From NCBI GenBank assembly GCA_015478645.1, contig JADMIL010000037.1:1-32626 (forward strand): 32,626 nucleotides of DNA, written 5' to 3'. The stretch comes from Candidatus Binataceae bacterium (GTDB lineage: Bacteria; Desulfobacterota; Binatia; Binatales; Binataceae). The position numbers and the translations under genes were made by a program. This document shows positions 30,101 to 32,626 of this stretch, piece by piece. Positions within the stretch are counted from its first letter, which is position 1, and each line of letters begins with the position of its first letter. Under the pieces are notes generated by a model. The model had not been told where the DNA came from. It saw only the letters and a program-made list of their open reading frames with translations, and searched no databases.

Positions 30101-30444
30101 TGATCCGAGGTATGGTTGAGCACCAGTTCGGTCACCACGCGCAGGCCGCGGCGATGCGCCTCGCGCAGGAAAATCTTGAAGTCGTGCAGCGTGCCGCAGT
30201 CCGGATGCACCTGCATATAGTCCGAGATGTCGTAGCCGTCGTCACGCAGCGGCGACGGATAGAACGGCAGCAGCCACAGCGCTGTCACGCCCAGGTCGCG
30301 CAGGTAGTCGAGCCTGGCCGTCAGGCCGGGGAAATCGCCGACACCGTCGCCCGAGCTATCAAAGAACGAGCGGACGCGGACCTCGTAAAAGATCGCGTCT
30401 TTGTACCACGTGGGATCGTCAGCGAGGATGCGGTTGTGATTCAT
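27088..30444 (-). CDS. treS: Trehalose synthase/maltokinase fusion
   Basis: The 1118-residue bifunctional cytosolic protein joins a GH13 trehalose synthase (about 1-560), which interconverts maltose and trehalose, to a maltokinase (about 575-1118), which makes maltose 1-phosphate from maltose and ATP. TreS motifs are YEVRVRSFFDSSGDGVGDF (20-38), ELVLNHTSDQHPWF (106-119), GIDGFRLDAVAYLYERE (202-218, nucleophile D209), LLAEANQWPED (248-258, E251) and FLRNHDELTLE (312-322, D317). The kinase part shows KLMRRIEPG, CHGDLHLSQ (961-969, catalytic D964) and VIIDFEGE (978-985, metal-binding). Such fusions are known in several phyla. ATG at 30444 begins the conserved core; an AGG lies about 7 bases upstream. 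The gene overlaps glgB and follows a 230-base gap after glgX, so it may have its own promoter. Confidence 0.95.
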   Translation of the reverse strand: MNHNRILADDPTWYKDAIFYEVRVRSFFDSSGDGVGDFPGLTARLDYLRDLGVTALWLLPFYPSPLRDDGYDISDYMQVHPDCGTLHDFKIFLREAHRRGLRVVTELVLNHTSDQHPWFQRARRAPPGDPARDFYVWSDTTDRYRDARIIFQDFEPSNWSWDPIAHAYYWHRFFAHQPDLNYANPAVRKAIFKVLDFWLAMGIDGFRLDAVAYLYEREGTSCENLPETHAFLRELRTHIDRRFRDRMLLAEANQWPEDAVTYLAEGKECQMAFHFPLMPRIFIAVRMEDRFPLTDIWAQTPAIDETCQWALFLRNHDELTLETVTDEERDYMFRAYAQESRMRINLGIRRRLAPLLGNNRRTIELVNGLLLSLPGTPVIYYGDEIGMGDNIHLGDRDGVRTPMQWSGDRNAGFSQADAQSLILPVIIDHEYHYQTVNVEAQQRNRHSLLWWMRRLTALRKQFKAFGRGTIEFLHPENPRVLAFIRSYANERILVVANLSRFVQCVELDLARFHGTTPVELFGQTRFPPIGDQPYLLTLGPHMFDWFALEAPADDARAAAIAEYAAPLVELGESWERAMHGAGQERLERALPGYLRQCGWLNGRAGLVRSARIVDLIAVGERHNSACLAIVEVEYGEGEPDTVTLPLALATPQQAAEMSSRTPRAIVAELALPGDNGDGRRVLFDASTDAAFARAILDTIRRGRKLKGRTGELTGLIAGGAGELPGGQIDVAVGRPLTGTHSNSSIAFADQYVVKLMRRIEPGLTPELEVGRFLAASTFANAAPLLGWLEYRAGQEPPRTTALLSRYISNQSDAADYTRGELTRYFERAAVRTPIVTPPAPSLVDLLDLDTPGEAAVHLAGAYLDAARLMGRRVAEMHLALAARSDDPGFAPEPFLPSWQRSVYQSMRNLAGHTLRLLHARQSLLPAAVQARAADLHAHPERILSRFAPFMHQRITAARIRCHGDLHLSQMLYTGTDFVIIDFEGEAERPLSERRRKRAAMRDVAGMLRSFQRVAIDTLNERLHAGALGARDFAAMAPWLELWQTWTTWAFLKEYFALVDAAPFMPRDRVELRIMLDTFMLERMLLELSADLVNRPERSGVPLYGIEQFLGADHDDARG

Positions 30445-30674
30445 GCATGCCTGCCGGCGGGAATACTTCGCAATGTCCCGATTTCGTCATGGCCCGCCAC
30501 CTCGCCGCATCGCCGCATGCGACTCGTCGTCAATCTCGAAATTAACTTGAATTGCTGTTTCAAGCCGCCAGAGCGAATGTGGGTGGTCGGACGTTGACGC
30601 TCAGCCCAGCTTACCAGCCCGGCGATCCGGTCGCGAGTCCCCTTGCGGCCGCAGTCGATTGATGCACCAGCTGC
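30445..30674. other. Gap between glgX and treS-mak
   Basis: 230 bases without a gene. An inverted repeat CTTGAA (30546-30551) / TTCAAG (30559-30564) lies in a locally AT-rich patch about 100 bases before the treS start and may mark a promoter or operator. No terminator with a T-run is seen after the glgX stop. Confidence 0.5.
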
Positions 30675-32626
30675 CTATTTGCGCGGGGCGTGCGGCGCCG
30701 GGTCGCCGCCCGGCGTCGCGATGATCGGCACCGGCGGCCGCGCGGCCGCATTGCGCGCCGGCTCGCGGACGTCGAGCTCCGCGACGCGGCGCAGCAACGC
30801 CAGCGAACGATCTTCGAGCGGAAACGATTGGCCGGCCGAGTACCGGCGATCGCCGGCTGCATTCCAATCGGCGCGGCTCGTATCGACCATCACCTGCCAG
30901 ACCGAGGGCGTGGGCAGCGGCGGAATGATGAACGGGATGGGCTCGTGATGGCTGTTGAGCAGCAGAATGAAATCGTCGTCGACGAGCGGCCGGCCGTGAT
31001 CGTCGTCTTCGGCCATTTCACGGCCGGCCATGAACATGCCGAGGCATCGCGCAAATGACTGGTTCCATTCCTCGTCGGTCATTTCGTCGCCGTCGGGCGT
31101 GATCCAGACGATATCCTTAACCGTCGCGCCGCGGATCGCGCGCCCCTGGAAGAAGCTGCCGCGCCGGAACATCGGATGCGCCTTGCGGATTGCGATGAGG
31201 TGGCGCACGAAGTCGAGAAATTCGAGCTGGCTCGCGTCGAGCCGCCAGTCGTTCCAACTGAGCTCGCCGTCCTGGCAGTAGGCGTTATTGTTGCCGTCCT
31301 GCGTGCGTCCGGCCGGGTCGCCGGCCAGGATCATCGGCACGCCCTGCGAGAGCATCAGGGTCGCCATCAGGTTGCGTTTCTGGCGCGCGCGCAGCGCCAG
31401 AATCTTGGCGTCGGTGGTACGGCCTTCGACGCCGCAGTTCCAGCTCTGATTATTGCTCTCGCCGTCGCGATTCTGCTCGAGATTGGCCTCGTTGTGCTTG
31501 TCGTTGTAGCTGACCATGTCCTCGAGCGTGAAGCCGTCATGACAGGTGACGAAATTGATGCTCGCGTAGGGGCGGCGCCCGCTCAGTTCGTACAGATCGC
31601 TCGAGCCCGTCAGGCGCGAGCCGAGCTCGCCGATGAGCCCGCCGTCGCCGCGCCAGTAAGCGCGCACGGTGTCGCGATATTTGCCGTTCCATTCGGTCCA
31701 GCCGACCGGGAAATTGCCGACCTGGTAGCCGCCTTCGCCCAGGTCCCACGGCTCCGCGATCAATTTCACCTGCGACAGCACGGGGTCCTGATGAATCACG
31801 TCGAAGAACGCGCTCAGCCGGTTCACGTTGTACAGTTCGCGCGCCAGTGCCGAGGCCAGGTCGAAGCGGAAGCCGTCGACGTGCATCTCGACCACCCAAT
31901 AGCGCAGGCTGTCCATCAGCAGTTGCAGCACTCGCGGATGCATCATGTTGAGCGTATTGCCGCATCCAGTGAAGTCCATGTAGAGGCGCGGATTGTCGGG
32001 CATCAGCCGGTAGTAGGCCGCGTTGTCAATCCCGCGAAAGCACAGCGTCGGCCCCAGATGGTTGCCCTCGGCGGTATGGTTGTAGACCACGTCGAGGATC
32101 ACCTCGATGTCCGCCGCATGCAGCCGCTTGATCATCGACTTGAACTCGTCGATCAGGCCGGTGGCCGAGTAGCGCATGTCGGGCGCGAAGAACCCGATCG
32201 AGTTGTAGCCCCAGTAATTCTTCAAGCCCTGGTCGATCAGCCGCCGCTCGTCGGCGATCACGTGCACCGGCAGCAACTCGACCGCCGTGACGCCGAGCCT
32301 TCGCAGATAATCGATCACCGGGTCGGTGCCCAGCCCGGCGTAGGTACCGCGCAGCGGTGCAGGCACCTCCGGATGGCGCATCGTGAGGCCCTTGACGTGG
32401 GTCTCGTAAATTATCGTGTCGTTCCACGGAGTGCGCGGATGGCGGTCGCCTTCCCATGGAAACGCGCTCGCCACCACCTGGCTGCGCGGCGTCGCCAGCA
32501 CGTTGTCGCGCCGATCCATCACCAGGTCCTGCCGCGGCGATCCGACGCGATAGCCGAACAGCGAATCGTTCCAGCGCACGCCGCCGAAAATCTGCTTGGC
32601 GTAGGGATCGAGCAGCAGCTTGTGCG
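30675..32626 (-). CDS. glgX: Glycogen debranching enzyme GlgX/TreX (5' end outside the window)
   Basis: The open frame continues to the window edge; upstream of the first possible start (GTG 32579) it reads [15 protein letters not shown], a conserved GlgX block, so about the first 100-130 residues (most of the N-terminal carbohydrate-binding module) are missing. The visible GH13 part shows [34 protein letters not shown] after VDGFRF (nucleophile Asp), LIAEPWDLG (acid Glu) and [21 protein letters not shown], all typical of isoamylase-type debranching enzymes. It hydrolyses alpha-1,6 branches of glycogen or limit dextrin, giving the linear chains that TreY needs. A Pro/Ala-rich tail of about 30 residues closes the protein. 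The neighbours treY/treZ/treS favour the TreX role. Confidence 0.95.
   Translation of the reverse strand, partial: HKLLLDPYAKQIFGGVRWNDSLFGYRVGSPRQDLVMDRRDNVLATPRSQVVASAFPWEGDRHPRTPWNDTIIYETHVKGLTMRHPEVPAPLRGTYAGLGTDPVIDYLRRLGVTAVELLPVHVIADERRLIDQGLKNYWGYNSIGFFAPDMRYSATGLIDEFKSMIKRLHAADIEVILDVVYNHTAEGNHLGPTLCFRGIDNAAYYRLMPDNPRLYMDFTGCGNTLNMMHPRVLQLLMDSLRYWVVEMHVDGFRFDLASALARELYNVNRLSAFFDVIHQDPVLSQVKLIAEPWDLGEGGYQVGNFPVGWTEWNGKYRDTVRAYWRGDGGLIGELGSRLTGSSDLYELSGRRPYASINFVTCHDGFTLEDMVSYNDKHNEANLEQNRDGESNNQSWNCGVEGRTTDAKILALRARQKRNLMATLMLSQGVPMILAGDPAGRTQDGNNNAYCQDGELSWNDWRLDASQLEFLDFVRHLIAIRKAHPMFRRGSFFQGRAIRGATVKDIVWITPDGDEMTDEEWNQSFARCLGMFMAGREMAEDDDHGRPLVDDDFILLLNSHHEPIPFIIPPLPTPSVWQVMVDTSRADWNAAGDRRYSAGQSFPLEDRSLALLRRVAELDVREPARNAAARPPVPIIATPGGDPAPHAPRK

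Noticed and set aside
28708..30597. 629-codon plus-strand open frame
   Set aside because: It is antisense to the intact treS-mak gene and matches no family.

Overview
This is a GC-rich window from a Gram-negative (diderm) bacterium. The envelope type follows from a Wza-type outer-membrane polysaccharide export lipoprotein, a Wzc-type tyrosine autokinase and Spy/LTXXQ-like and other signal-peptide proteins. The taxon cannot be fixed from the sequence. The combination of an ExeA/LysM ATPase, a WbaP/Wzx/Wzy polysaccharide locus and a trehalose/glycogen cluster would fit a soil or deltaproteobacterial-like lineage, but that is inference. Nearly every gene is on the minus strand, so the window reads right to left. 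The only convincing plus-strand gene is at 15981-16934.

The left half (1-15570) is a Wzx/Wzy-type exopolysaccharide or capsule locus. In transcription order it runs: wza export lipoprotein; wzc-like BY-kinase; GDP-L-fucose-synthase-like reductase; WecG/TagA/CpsF glycosyltransferase; WbaP-type initiating phosphoglycosyltransferase; Wzx-like flippase; a large protein joining a nucleotidyltransferase-like region, a thymidylate-kinase-like P-loop domain and an aminoglycoside-phosphotransferase-like kinase; a GT4 glycosyltransferase; a Wzy/O-antigen-ligase-like polymerase; and a second GT4 enzyme. Three consecutive genes (fusion kinase, GT4, Wzy) are joined by 4-base ATGA stop/start overlaps. The locus probably continues past position 1.

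The middle (15571-20395) is an accessory zone. A divergent AT-rich intergenic region separates wza from a secreted, Gly/Asn-rich, probably beta-solenoid protein that ends at a textbook terminator. Converging on it is an ExeA/GspA-like AAA ATPase with a C-terminal LysM domain. Next comes about 0.6 kb without a confident gene, holding a likely frameshifted gene remnant and a perfect 14-bp hairpin. The zone ends with a two-gene unit for an LTXXQ/Spy-like periplasmic protein and a small His/Tyr-rich secreted protein.

The right part (20396-32626) is a trehalose/alpha-glucan cluster: a glgX/treX-type debranching enzyme (5' end outside the window), a trehalose synthase fused to maltokinase, glycogen branching enzyme glgB, treY and treZ. 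The last four are nearly contiguous. Together they can release linear maltodextrin from glycogen, turn it into trehalose (TreY/TreZ), and interconvert trehalose and maltose and make maltose 1-phosphate (TreS-Mak). No GlgE, GlgA or GlgC is visible. Extracellular polysaccharide and trehalose together suggest, by inference, a desiccation or osmotic-stress theme.
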